Made by a program: the position numbers and the translations under genes
Part shown: piece after piece, positions 16,497 to 26,435 of the stretch
How the letters are laid out: each line of letters opens with the position of its first letter
How positions within the stretch are numbered: position 1 is the stretch's first letter
Source: Myxococcales bacterium
GTDB lineage: Bacteria; Myxococcota_A; Polyangia; Haliangiales; Haliangiaceae
DNA length: 64,000 nucleotides
NCBI GenBank assembly: GCA_016717005.1
Contig: JADJUF010000008.1
Span: 325,501 to 389,500, forward strand
Direction of reading: 5' to 3'
The notes under the pieces: generated by a model
What the model was told of the DNA's origin: nothing
Seen by the model: the letters and a program-made list of their open reading frames with translations, nothing else
The model's database searches: none

Positions 16497-17237
16497 CTAC
16501 TCGATGACGAGGTTGACGGAGCCGGTGCCCTCACCGTGGATGTGGCAGTAGAACGTGTCGGAGCCGCTGGTCGGCATGACGTCGAGCGTGCCGCCGGCGA
16601 GCGTGCCGGGCGTGGGCTGGTGGTCGAACCCGCCGACCCCACCGCCGGTGTGGATCCGGTGGGTGATCGTGTCGTCGTTGCGGATGCGCAGGCGCGTGCC
16701 GGCCTTGATCCGGATGGTGCCGCCGTTCATCGCGCCCCAGTGGGTGTTGCCGCCGACGGCGCCGACCGAGATGAGGTAGTCGTTGGCGACGGTGAGCGTC
16801 GCGGCGGCGCCGGCCGTGTACACGGGCGCCGTGGCGGTGATGGTCAGGGCCTGCCCGGTCGGCGCGGGGGCGCCGTTCGACGGCACCCGCACGGTGACCG
16901 TCGCGGTCGCGGACACGCCGTCGGTCAGCGTCACCGACGACGGCGACACCGCGACCAACCAGCCGGTGGGCGCGCCAGTCGCGGTCAGATCGACGGCGCC
17001 GTTGAAGTGGCTGGGCGCCAGGGTGACGGTGAACGTGGTCTCGGTGCCCAGCGTGGTCTGCGCCACCGCCGGCTCGACCCCGACCGCGAAGGTCGGGATC
17101 GCGGCGTCGATCGGCGGCGGGACCGAGCCGTCGACGTCGGACACGTCGTCGCCGCCGTTCGGCGCGACCGAACCGACGTCGCAGGCGGCGACGAACGACA
17201 GCGCGAGGGGGACAAGCACGCGGGCAAGTCGGACCAT
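16497..17237 (-). CDS. Cupredoxin-domain lipoprotein
   Basis: Start placed at ATG 17237, giving MVRLARVLVPLALSFVAAC, a good lipoprotein signal. After an Asp/Pro-rich linker comes an Ig-like domain (about residues 50-140; T-F-T-V-T-L-A...T-A-T-V-T-V-R-V). A C-terminal plastocyanin-like domain follows, with THRIH for the first His and FYCHIHGEG for the Cys and second His of a type 1 copper site. The usual fourth ligand Met is not evident, so the site may be fungal-laccase-like or bind another metal. It probably acts in periplasmic electron transfer, but no redox partner is adjacent. Confidence 0.75.
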   Translation of the reverse strand: MVRLARVLVPLALSFVAACDVGSVAPNGGDDVSDVDGSVPPPIDAAIPTFAVGVEPAVAQTTLGTETTFTVTLAPSHFNGAVDLTATGAPTGWLVAVSPSSVTLTDGVSATATVTVRVPSNGAPAPTGQALTITATAPVYTAGAAATLTVANDYLISVGAVGGNTHWGAMNGGTIRIKAGTRLRIRNDDTITHRIHTGGGVGGFDHQPTPGTLAGGTLDVMPTSGSDTFYCHIHGEGTGSVNLVIE

Positions 17238-17346
17238 GCTCCAGGCAGTTGCGAACCGTGTGCCACCGCAACCCCGCAACACTGCTAGCCCGCCCTGCCT
17301 CAGATCTGGGGAGTGGGGACTGGAGACAGGGGCCCGGGGCCCCTCC

Positions 17347-17619
17347 CTACCACTTCCAGAGCGACCAGCCCCGCTTGGCCCACCGGCTCGCGGACTGCCA
17401 CGGCCCGGTCGCGCGCGCCCGCTGGACCTTCTTGCCGAAGTGCCAGAGGCCGGCGACCCACACCACGTGCGCCAGGTAGATCAGCGCGCCGAGCGGCACC
17501 AGCGGCACCAGGCTGGCGAGCACCAGCGTCCCCAGCGACACGCCGCCGGCGACGGCGCCGCGCTGGAGCCCGAAGAACCGAGCGGTGACCGCAAACACGG
17601 CGAGCGCGAGGACCAGCAC
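17347..17619 (-). CDS. Small membrane protein
   Basis: A 90-residue protein read from GTG 17619. An upstream in-frame ATG exists but lies in repeat sequence, and a -10-like TACGAT sits 6 nt before this GTG. There are two hydrophobic segments (VLVLALAVFAVTARFF and LGTLVLASLVPLVPLGALIYLAHVV) and a basic, Trp-rich tail (KKVQRARATGPWQSASRWAK). I do not recognise the family. The tail may lie on the cytoplasmic membrane surface. Confidence 0.6.
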   Translation of the reverse strand: MLVLALAVFAVTARFFGLQRGAVAGGVSLGTLVLASLVPLVPLGALIYLAHVVWVAGLWHFGKKVQRARATGPWQSASRWAKRGWSLWKW

Positions 17620-17625
17620 GCCTCG

Positions 17626-17631
17626 ATCGTA
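17626..17631 (-). promoter_or_regulatory. -10-like TACGAT, 6 nt before GTG 17619
   Basis: TACGAT on the minus strand, six bases before the GTG of the small membrane protein. It supports the choice of that start and a leaderless message. Confidence 0.45.
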
Positions 17632-17675
17632 GCACACCGATGGCGCGGTCACGCCGGTCACGCCGATGGCACGGA

Positions 17676-17905
<230 letters not shown>

Positions 17906-18042
17906 CCACGCCGGTCACCCCGCCACGCCGGTCACCCCGCCACGCCAGTCACACCGATGGCACGGTCACCCCGCCACGCCGGTCACACCGATGGCACGGT
18001 CACACCGCCACGCCGGTCACACCGCCATGCCGATCGCCCCGG
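17906..18042. repeat. Tandem CGCCGGTCAC-type array at the 3' end of the 18-19.5 kb gene
   Basis: Alternating copies of CACGCCGGTCAC and CACACCGATGGCACGGT run up to and into the stop codon of the minus-strand gene. Read from that gene, each unit repeats the TGACCG of its own stop. A short block of the same type also flanks the hexamer array at 17640-17675. I see no gene between 17620 and 18042. Confidence 0.85.
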
Positions 18043-19554
18043 TCACTCGAGGCGCTCCCGGCACGGGAAGTCGCAGGTCTTCCGATGGGGACAGTCGTAC
18101 GCGCACCCGGCCGCGATCGCGAACCGGGCCACGATCTCGTCGGCGGGCTCGCCCCCAGCGGCCCGCCGCGCGGCCCGGGCCGCCGCCAGCAGCGTGGTGG
18201 AGTCGGGGGCGTACGGCGACGCGAGGAACCCGAGCCGGAAGAGCGTGTCGCGGACGATCCGGTGCGGCAGCGCGGTGACCTGCCCCAGATCGTCGAACCG
18301 GATCACGCCGAGCTGGCCGAGCATCCCGAGGATCCAGAACAGCTCGAGCCGGAACAGACCGCGCCCCAGGCTGCCCTCGAGGACCGCCCAGGCCTCGGCC
18401 GCGGTCTTCTGCTGCTCGATCGTCGCCGCCAGCTCCGGCGTCTCGGCGCAGCGGCGGGCCGCGAGCGACGCCAGCATGAGCGCGCGCGCGTCGACGGCGG
18501 CCGGCAGGTTGTCGGGCACGGTGCCGTGGTAGAGGTCGCCGAGGACCTCGGCCTGCTCGAGCGCGCGGTAGGCGCGCAGCACCCCGGCGCGATCGACGTC
18601 GAGCCGGAACACCAGCGCCGCCGCGACCGCGACGCGGTAGATGACCTCGTCGGCGCCCTCGACCCAGTCCTCGGGGTCGAAGCCGAAGTCGGCCGGCGCG
18701 TACGGCGACGCCACGCCGCCGAGGTCGGCCGACCACGCGCCGATGCGGCGGGTGGTCTCGTCGAGCAGCTCGTCGGAGATCTCGCCGTTCCCGAACCCCG
18801 ACAGCGGCACGACCCGGTCGCGCCCGCGCGGCGACGCCGGCGGCGGATCGAGCGCGGCCAGGTGGCGCAGGTACGGCGGCAGCGGCGCGGCCTCACGGGT
18901 CGACGGCGCGGCCGTGCCGGCGCTCGCGGCGTCGTCAGCGGCGGCCTCGGGCGCGGCGGCCGGCGCGACCTCGTCGTCGACCGGGATCACCGGCTCGGGC
19001 AGCGGCTGATCGGTCTCGAGCAGCTCGTCGGCGTCGAGCGCGGCGACCTGGCTGGCGAAGCGATCGGCGCGCGGCCCCAGGATCAGCGCGATGCCCAGGA
19101 TCCGGGCGACGCCGCCGGCGACCAGCGCCGCGAAGTAGTGCTCGAGGTCGGGCCGCGACGGGAGCTTGCCGCGGTAGGCGAACGAGCCGAGGTACTTCGA
19201 CAGCTCGTCCTTGCCGTGCGCGCGCTGCCCGAGCAGCTCGTAGACGGTCTTGAACAGGAGCGGGTTGATCTCGAAGTAGCGGTCGAGGAACGCGTCGCAG
19301 ACGTCGTCGTCGCTGGTGACCGACTTGAGCTTGGTGACGAACGGCGACGGCGCGATCGTGGCGCCACCGACGCCCAGCACCCGCAGCGCCGCGGCCGGGC
19401 GCTCCTTGTCCCAGAGCTTCGCGGCGCGCAGCCGGCTGCGGAGATCGCGGAACGGCTCGCCGGCGGCGGGCATCTCGCGGGCGACCCGCCCCAGCGCCGC
19501 GAAGGTCGCGCGCGCGTCGCTGGCGGTCGGGATGAACTCGGTGACCTGCGGCAT
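18043..19554 (-). CDS. Unknown 503-residue protein with C-terminal four-Cys cluster
   Basis: Not recognised. The start ATG 19554 (MPQVTEFIPT) is preferred to an ATG three codons earlier because TAGGAT ends 7 nt upstream. An N-terminal helical domain (residues 1-160, LWDKERPAAALRVLGVGGA...FKTVYELLGQRAHGK) is joined by a Pro/Ala/Asp-rich linker to a second helical domain (about 225-470, FRLDVDRAGVLRAYRALEQAE). It ends C-A-Y-D-C-P-H-R-K-T-C-D-F-P-C, which could bind zinc or an iron-sulfur cluster. No signal peptide or membrane segment is present, so it is probably cytoplasmic. Its 3' end is the seed of a repeat array. Confidence 0.6.
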   Translation of the reverse strand: MPQVTEFIPTASDARATFAALGRVAREMPAAGEPFRDLRSRLRAAKLWDKERPAAALRVLGVGGATIAPSPFVTKLKSVTSDDDVCDAFLDRYFEINPLLFKTVYELLGQRAHGKDELSKYLGSFAYRGKLPSRPDLEHYFAALVAGGVARILGIALILGPRADRFASQVAALDADELLETDQPLPEPVIPVDDEVAPAAAPEAAADDAASAGTAAPSTREAAPLPPYLRHLAALDPPPASPRGRDRVVPLSGFGNGEISDELLDETTRRIGAWSADLGGVASPYAPADFGFDPEDWVEGADEVIYRVAVAAALVFRLDVDRAGVLRAYRALEQAEVLGDLYHGTVPDNLPAAVDARALMLASLAARRCAETPELAATIEQQKTAAEAWAVLEGSLGRGLFRLELFWILGMLGQLGVIRFDDLGQVTALPHRIVRDTLFRLGFLASPYAPDSTTLLAAARAARRAAGGEPADEIVARFAIAAGCAYDCPHRKTCDFPCRERLE

Positions 19555-19561
19555 CGGCGCC

Positions 19562-19567
19562 ATCCTA
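19562..19567 (-). promoter_or_regulatory. -10-like TAGGAT, 7 nt before ATG 19554
   Basis: TAGGAT on the minus strand, 7 nt before the chosen start of the four-Cys protein. The alternative ATG overlaps this box, which argues against it. Confidence 0.4.
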
Positions 19568-19669
19568 CCGCGCCCGCGTCGGCCTCGCGCGGCGCGACCG
19601 CCAGTTGTCGCGGTCGGCCTCGCGCGGCGCGGCCACCAGTCGTCGCCGCCGGCCCCGCGCGGTGGTCGC

Positions 19670-21703
19670 CTACTCGACCGTCAGCGCGTAGCTGTTGGTC
19701 GCGCCGCCGTAGCCGATGATCTGGACCGCGCCCCCGGCCGGGACCGCGACGTGCTCCTCGTCGGTGACCCCGTCGGAGGTCGCGACCCGCGCGCCGCTCG
19801 CGTCGACCGCGACCAGATCGAGATCGCCGGCGGCGTGGCTGAAGCGGATGCGCACGGTCCGGGCCCCGGCGGTGCGGAACCAGTCGGCGTCGCCGGCGCA
19901 CAGGCGCAGATCGCCGAAGGTGCCGACCGCGACCTGCGCGGCCGCCGCCTGGCTGTCGTTGGGCTCGAACCGATCGGTGCACGCCGGCGTCGGCGGCGCG
20001 GCGCAGTAGTTCGGCGCCTGGTTGGCGGCGATCTCGTCGGCGGCCACGTCGCGCTGCGGGCAGCTCTCGTCCTCGGACCACGCCCGCCAGCTGCCGCCGA
20101 CGCCGGTGGCCGCGGCGTGGGCGGCCCAGCGCTGGTAGCCGTCGTCCTCGGCGCGGAACACCGTCGGCGCCGCGCAGGTGTGGGCGGCCTCGGCCGCGGT
20201 CTGCTCGGCCCGGGCGTAGCTCATGATCACGTCGTACATCGCCGAGGTCGACGAGTTCCAGCAGCAGGTCTTGCTGCGGGTGTAGGTCAGCTCGGCCAGG
20301 ACGTAGTCGTCGAACACGCGGTAGCGCCGATCGAGCTCGGCCCGGGACAGGCCCAGCGCCCGCTCGCCCAGGTCGTAGAGCTCGGCGAACGCGGCCTCGC
20401 GGCGTTCGCGCGCCGAGCACGAGGCCGGGTACGTGCGGAGGTGGCGGCGCGCGTCCTCGATCTGCGCGACCAGCTCGGTCTGCTGCTGCGCCGGCGACAC
20501 CTGCCCGAGCAGCTGCTGGAAGCGCGCGGTGCGGGCGGCGATGCGCGCGTAGTCGGTCGAGTTGATCCAGCTGGCCTCGTCGCCGCGCATCCAGGTGTTG
20601 GTCCAGTAGCCGTTGACGTTCTTGGTCACCCGCCAGCGCTTGGCGCCGCCGCCCAGCCGGGCGTAGGCGTCGCCGTCGAGGTTCTCGCCCGGGCCGCCGG
20701 CGTAGGCGCTGGTGAAGTAGCCCTTCGAGGCGACGCCCGACTCGCGCTTGCCCTGGCGCCGCGGCATCGAGCCCGAGATCGTCGTGAGGTCGAGGTTGCC
20801 CTCGCCCAGCACCGCGACCTCCTTGACGACGAGCGTGTGGCCGATGCCCGACCGCTGCCAGCGCTCGATCAGCATGTCGCCCGCGCGGACCGCCTCGGGC
20901 ACCAGGTTGTAGGTGTTGGCCGAGTCGGCCAGGTTCATCGAGCCGAGGTAGTTGAGCGCCATCACCGTGAAGTAGCCGGCGCGCTTGTTGAGGTGGATCT
21001 CGTCGACGTACGCGCCGAACACGCCGCCGTCGACCGCCGGCTGCACGTCCTCGCCGCCGGTGACGCGCTTGGTCCGCAGCGCGGCGTCGCTCGGCCACGA
21101 CGCCTGGTACTGGGCCGGCGTCAGCTTCGAGTGATCGGCGTAGCGGATCGCGAACTCGGGCGTCTGGGCGTAGCGGCCGCTGGCCGTGCGCACGCCGTTG
21201 TGGCCGAAGTAGACGCGCTGGCCGTGGCTGTCGACCGTCTCGAAGAACAGCGGCAGCTCGTACCAGGCCGCGAACGTGATCCGCAGGAACAGCGAGGTCT
21301 CGGCGCACTCGAGCGACGGCGCGTCGAGGGTCTTGCCCCAGGGCGTCGTCAGCCGGATGGTCTGGGCCCAGCCGTCGGCGCTCGGCGTCCACGCCAGCGA
21401 GTCGAGCCAGCGCGCGTACTTCTCGTCCCAGGTCAGCCCCGAGCTGGCCGGCCACGCCAGGCCAGCGGCGCGGGCCGCGGGGGTGTCGGTGTCCTCCCAG
21501 GCGTTGCGCGCGGTCCAGACCTGGGTGCGTCGGGTGTCGGTGTTGACGAGGAGGCCGCGGCGGTACTCGCTGTCCTCCTTGCCAGGCGGCGGCACCGGCG
21601 ACACCGCGCCGTCCATGCCCCACTCGTCGTCGAGGTCGAGCTCGCTGTCGGCGCAGGCGGTGGCGAGGACCATGAGGAGCAGGGACAGGAGCCAGCGGCG
21701 CAT
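19670..21703 (-). CDS. Secreted lipoprotein with C-terminal PPC domain
   Basis: 677 residues from ATG 21703. An earlier in-frame start would bury the signal MRRWLLSLLLMVLATAC. The central 450 residues are not recognised. They contain a segment VRAGDMLIERWQRSGIGHTLVV that looks like the Asp/His end of an NlpC/CHAP-type papain fold, but no nucleophile Cys is confidently placed. The last 110 residues, DRFEPNDSQAAAAQVA...GDADWFR...GDLDLVAVD, are a clear PPC (pre-peptidase C-terminal) domain, usual in secreted myxobacterial hydrolases. Many Cys in the middle suggest disulfides. It is likely an exported enzyme of unknown substrate. Confidence 0.65.
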   Translation of the reverse strand: MRRWLLSLLLMVLATACADSELDLDDEWGMDGAVSPVPPPGKEDSEYRRGLLVNTDTRRTQVWTARNAWEDTDTPAARAAGLAWPASSGLTWDEKYARWLDSLAWTPSADGWAQTIRLTTPWGKTLDAPSLECAETSLFLRITFAAWYELPLFFETVDSHGQRVYFGHNGVRTASGRYAQTPEFAIRYADHSKLTPAQYQASWPSDAALRTKRVTGGEDVQPAVDGGVFGAYVDEIHLNKRAGYFTVMALNYLGSMNLADSANTYNLVPEAVRAGDMLIERWQRSGIGHTLVVKEVAVLGEGNLDLTTISGSMPRRQGKRESGVASKGYFTSAYAGGPGENLDGDAYARLGGGAKRWRVTKNVNGYWTNTWMRGDEASWINSTDYARIAARTARFQQLLGQVSPAQQQTELVAQIEDARRHLRTYPASCSARERREAAFAELYDLGERALGLSRAELDRRYRVFDDYVLAELTYTRSKTCCWNSSTSAMYDVIMSYARAEQTAAEAAHTCAAPTVFRAEDDGYQRWAAHAAATGVGGSWRAWSEDESCPQRDVAADEIAANQAPNYCAAPPTPACTDRFEPNDSQAAAAQVAVGTFGDLRLCAGDADWFRTAGARTVRIRFSHAAGDLDLVAVDASGARVATSDGVTDEEHVAVPAGGAVQIIGYGGATNSYALTVE

Positions 21704-21849
21704 GGTCCAACCATCCAGCATGAACCGTGCCCGGCCCGACCGCGCGCGGAGCCGCCGGTCGCGGGCCCAGGGCTGGCGGGTCGAGCCGGCGGCCACTGGA
21801 GTGGCCGGTCAGCGGACCTCACTTTGACCGCGTGCCGCGCTCGGCCGGT

Positions 21850-21855
21850 GATAAT
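21850..21855 (+). promoter_or_regulatory. -10 box GATAAT, 8 nt before ATG 21864
   Basis: GATAAT differs from TATAAT at one base and ends 8 nt before the small-protein ATG. It is one of the best -10 matches in the window and supports that gene. Confidence 0.55.
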
Positions 21856-21863
21856 CTGGGCTC

Positions 21864-22199
21864 ATGGGCGAGTTCCGCCGTGAAGTCCTCCCTGCTCGAC
21901 CGGCCCCCAGCCTCGGGCTGACCGCGCCGCTGGTGGTGCTCATGGGCACGCTGTTCGTCACCGTGGCGATGGCCGCGATGGCGATGATCCCGCGCGCCAC
22001 CCCGCGCTGCCACGGCCGCGTGACGCCGATCCAGGCGCCGCCGGCGGTCCGGGCCGCGCGGGTCGCGGCCGCGCCGGTCGCGGCGCCGGACGTGGATCGG
22101 GTCCAGTGCCGCGCGCCGATCCATCGCGCCAACCCCGACGGCACCGTCGCGGTGACCTTCTCGCTGTGCGCGGGACCGTCGTTCGTCGCGCCCCGCTGA
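21864..22199 (+). CDS. Small single-pass exported or membrane protein
   Basis: A 111-residue frame with one hydrophobic segment (APLVVLMGTLFVTVAMAAMAMI, about residues 21-42), then a Pro/Ala-rich extracytoplasmic part with three Cys (RCHGR, VQCRAP, SLCAGP). No family is recognised. Support comes from a good -10 box at the right distance and divergent placement from the PPC lipoprotein. Codon use is like its neighbours, but no homology was seen, so it remains provisional. Confidence 0.5.
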   Translation: MGEFRREVLPARPAPSLGLTAPLVVLMGTLFVTVAMAAMAMIPRATPRCHGRVTPIQAPPAVRAARVAAAPVAAPDVDRVQCRAPIHRANPDGTVAVTFSLCAGPSFVAPR

Positions 22200-22306
22200 C
22201 GCGCGTCGGCAGGGCCGGCCGCTCGAGCTGGCGGCCAGGTCCGGCTAGATCACGGACCGCGGAGCGCCCGTGCGGCCGCCTGGTCCGGCGACCCGCCCGC
22301 TGAAGC

Positions 22307-24481
<2,175 letters not shown>

Positions 24482-24544
24482 GGACTCTCCCGAGCGGATG
24501 TGGGCGGCGTCACAAGTGCACCGCGCAACCTCCGAGCCCGAAAA

Positions 24545-24574
24545 AGCCTACATATTTTCGAGGCGATCCGTCAA
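24545..24574 (-). promoter_or_regulatory. sigma-70-like promoter of the FHA-ATPase gene
   Basis: On the minus strand TTGACG (24569-24574) and TAGGCT (24545-24550) are separated by 18 bp of unusually AT-rich sequence. This gives a leader of about 57 nt before ATG 24481 with a Shine-Dalgarno site. It is the only promoter here with a clear -35. Confidence 0.6.
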
Positions 24575-24621
24575 GTTACGGGGGCCGCTAGGGACACCGC
24601 CGCGACCCGCGACCGCAGATT

Positions 24622-24774
24622 TCAGGTCATCGGCGCGGCCGACTCGGTCGTTTCCGGGGTCGCCGGCTTGCCGCTGTGGCGCCAGCGATCGCCCCACAGC
24701 GCCCAGACGCCCGCGGCGCCGAGGCCCAGGATGGCGATCACGATCACGACGTCGGGCCAGCGCCGGCGCACCAT
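24622..24774 (-). CDS. 50-residue single-pass membrane protein
   Basis: A short frame MVRRRWPDVVIVIAILGLGA, then AGVWALWGDRWRHSGKPATP, then ETTESAAPMT. It has a positively charged N-terminus, one transmembrane helix and a polar tail. It lies upstream of, and reads toward, the FHA-ATPase gene. TACACT lies 10 nt before the ATG. The arrangement (Arg-rich start, clean hydrophobic core) argues for a real small membrane protein. Function is unknown. Confidence 0.6.
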   Translation of the reverse strand: MVRRRWPDVVIVIAILGLGAAGVWALWGDRWRHSGKPATPETTESAAPMT

Positions 24775-24784
24775 TGCAACTCGC

Positions 24785-24790
24785 AGTGTA
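24785..24790 (-). promoter_or_regulatory. -10-like TACACT, 10 nt before ATG 24774
   Basis: Minus-strand TACACT in the 47-bp divergent gap between the small membrane protein and the exported protein starting at GTG 24822. The latter has its own CATGAT 6 nt upstream of its start. Confidence 0.4.
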
Positions 24791-24821
24791 CCACGCGCGC
24801 TCGACGCGGCATGATGGCCGC

Positions 24822-25436
24822 GTGCGCTCCACCCTGCCCCGTCTCGTCGCCCTGGTCGCGCTCGCGATCGCCGCGGTGTGTGCCAGCGCTGCCCCGGCGG
24901 CGGCCGGCAAGCCCAAGCGCTACCACATCGAGCTCATCGAGGTGACCGCCACCGCCGGGCTGCCGGCCGGTACCGCTGACGCCCTGCCGCTCGCGACCGC
25001 CGAGTGGCAGAAGGTGCTCGCGACCCACCCGCAGCTCGCGACCGTCGACGGCGCGCCCGACCCCAAGGTCGCGGCCAAGAAGTTCAAGGCCTGGCTGGTC
25101 AAGAAGAAGATCGCCGGCGCCTACCGGATGAACGTCGAGATCACGTCCTACGAGGAGGAGCTCGAGGACAAGGACGCGTCGATCAACCAGGAGAAGCGCC
25201 TGATCATCCGGCTCGAGCTGCGCACGTTCGGCGAGACCATCCCCGACCGGGTGATGGCGTTCGCGGCTGAGGGCTCGGCGACGATCAAGGTCGACGTCGG
25301 CAAGAAGCTGCGCCCGGCCGATCGCACGTTCGCGCTCAAGAGCGCGGTCGAGGGCGCGGTCGCCGACGCGATGGAGGCGTCGCTGACCAAGCTGGCGCTG
25401 CCGCCGCCGCGCCAGACGCCCAAGCGAAAAAAATAG
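24822..25436 (+). CDS. Exported protein of unknown function
   Basis: 204 residues from GTG 24822, beginning VRSTLPRLVALVALAIAAVC with a signal peptide cleaved near SAAPAAAGK. The mature part is alpha/beta and Lys/Glu-rich: YHIELIEVTATAGLPAGTAD, a helical AAKKFKAWLVKKKIAGAYRM, then VEITSYEEELEDKDASINQEKRLIIRLELRTFG and a final helix with a basic tail. It resembles the small periplasmic beta-helix-beta proteins common in myxobacteria. No catalytic motif is seen. A glycosidase-like frame opens just after its stop. Confidence 0.65.
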   Translation: MRSTLPRLVALVALAIAAVCASAAPAAAGKPKRYHIELIEVTATAGLPAGTADALPLATAEWQKVLATHPQLATVDGAPDPKVAAKKFKAWLVKKKIAGAYRMNVEITSYEEELEDKDASINQEKRLIIRLELRTFGETIPDRVMAFAAEGSATIKVDVGKKLRPADRTFALKSAVEGAVADAMEASLTKLALPPPRQTPKRKK

Positions 25437-25477
25437 CCGCGGGTTCGCCGCCCGGCGACGCCGGACCCGCGTGCCCT

Positions 25478-26422
25478 CTGATCGTCCCGCCCGGCCGCGC
25501 GCCGCCGCACGCCGGCGTCGCGCTGGGCCTGTGGCCGCCCGTCGACGCCGCCGCGATCGAGCGGGCGCTCGACGAGCTGCGCGCGCTCGGCGCCACCGAC
25601 GTCGCGCTCGTGGTCGGCTGGCGGCAGCGCGACGTCCGCGCCACCGAGCTGGGGCCGGGGCCGATCACCCCCAGCGACGATGAGGTGACCGCGGCGCTCG
25701 CCGCCGCCGCCGCGCGGGGCCTGGCGGCGACGGTGTTCCCGATCGTCGTGCTCGACGTGACCGGGCCCGGCCAGTGGCGCGGCACGCTGGCGCCGACCGA
25801 CGTCGACGCGTGGTGGAGCGCGTACGAGCGGTTCATCCTGCACTACGCGGCGCTGGCCGCGGCCCACGACGCCGCGGCGCTGGTGGTCGGCTCAGAGCTG
25901 GGCTCGACCGAGCACTGGCGCGAGCGCTGGTACCACCTGATCGGCCGGGCCCGGCGGGCGTTCACCGGGCGGCTGCTCTACAGCGCCAACTGGGACCACT
26001 GGCGCGAGGTCAGCTTCTGGCCCCGGCTCGACGCGGTCGGGGTCACCGGCTACTTCGAGCTGGCCCAGCGCGACGACGCCGACGTCGCGACCCTGGCCGC
26101 GGCCTGGCGCGCGGCCCGGACCGAGCTGCGCGCCGGGGCGCGGCAGCACGGCAAGCCGCTGTGGCTGACCGAGGTCGGCTACGTCGCGCGCGACGGCGCC
26201 ACCCGCGCGCCCTGGGACTACCTGCGCGCCACCGCGATCGATCTCGAGGAGCAGCGCCGCGCGTTCGCCGCGCTGGCCGCGGCCTGGGCCGGCGACGACG
26301 TGCTCGCCGGGCTGTTCGTCTGGGAGTGGAGCGGCGCCGGCGGCGCCGACGACGGCGGCTACACCCTGCGCGGCAAGCCGGCGCGGTGCGAGCTGGCCGC
26401 GTGGTACGGCGCGCGCGAGTGA
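25478..26422 (+). CDS. Glycoside-hydrolase-like TIM-barrel protein, start uncertain
   Basis: Recognised as a (beta/alpha)8 glycosidase-like protein of the GH113/GH53-type clan. HAGVALGLWPPVD opens the barrel. VVGSELGSTEHWRERW carries the candidate acid/base Glu, and PLWLTEVGY the candidate nucleophile Glu; GLFVWEWSG closes it. The coding frame clearly extends upstream of the first GTG (25610), because ALGLWPP...ALDELRALGATDVALVV is barrel sequence. Yet no ATG, GTG or TTG occurs in that frame back to the stop at 25268. The CTG at 25478 is used here as a placeholder. Either a rare start codon or a sequence error is involved. No signal peptide can be assigned. Confidence 0.65.
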   Translation: MIVPPGRAPPHAGVALGLWPPVDAAAIERALDELRALGATDVALVVGWRQRDVRATELGPGPITPSDDEVTAALAAAAARGLAATVFPIVVLDVTGPGQWRGTLAPTDVDAWWSAYERFILHYAALAAAHDAAALVVGSELGSTEHWRERWYHLIGRARRAFTGRLLYSANWDHWREVSFWPRLDAVGVTGYFELAQRDDADVATLAAAWRAARTELRAGARQHGKPLWLTEVGYVARDGATRAPWDYLRATAIDLEEQRRAFAALAAAWAGDDVLAGLFVWEWSGAGGADDGGYTLRGKPARCELAAWYGARE

Positions 26423-26435
26423 GGCGACCGCGGCG

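Noticed and set aside
16985..17282. N-terminal extension of the cupredoxin lipoprotein to 17282
   Set aside because: It would bury the signal peptide. ATG 17237 gives a standard lipobox and has GGAG just upstream.
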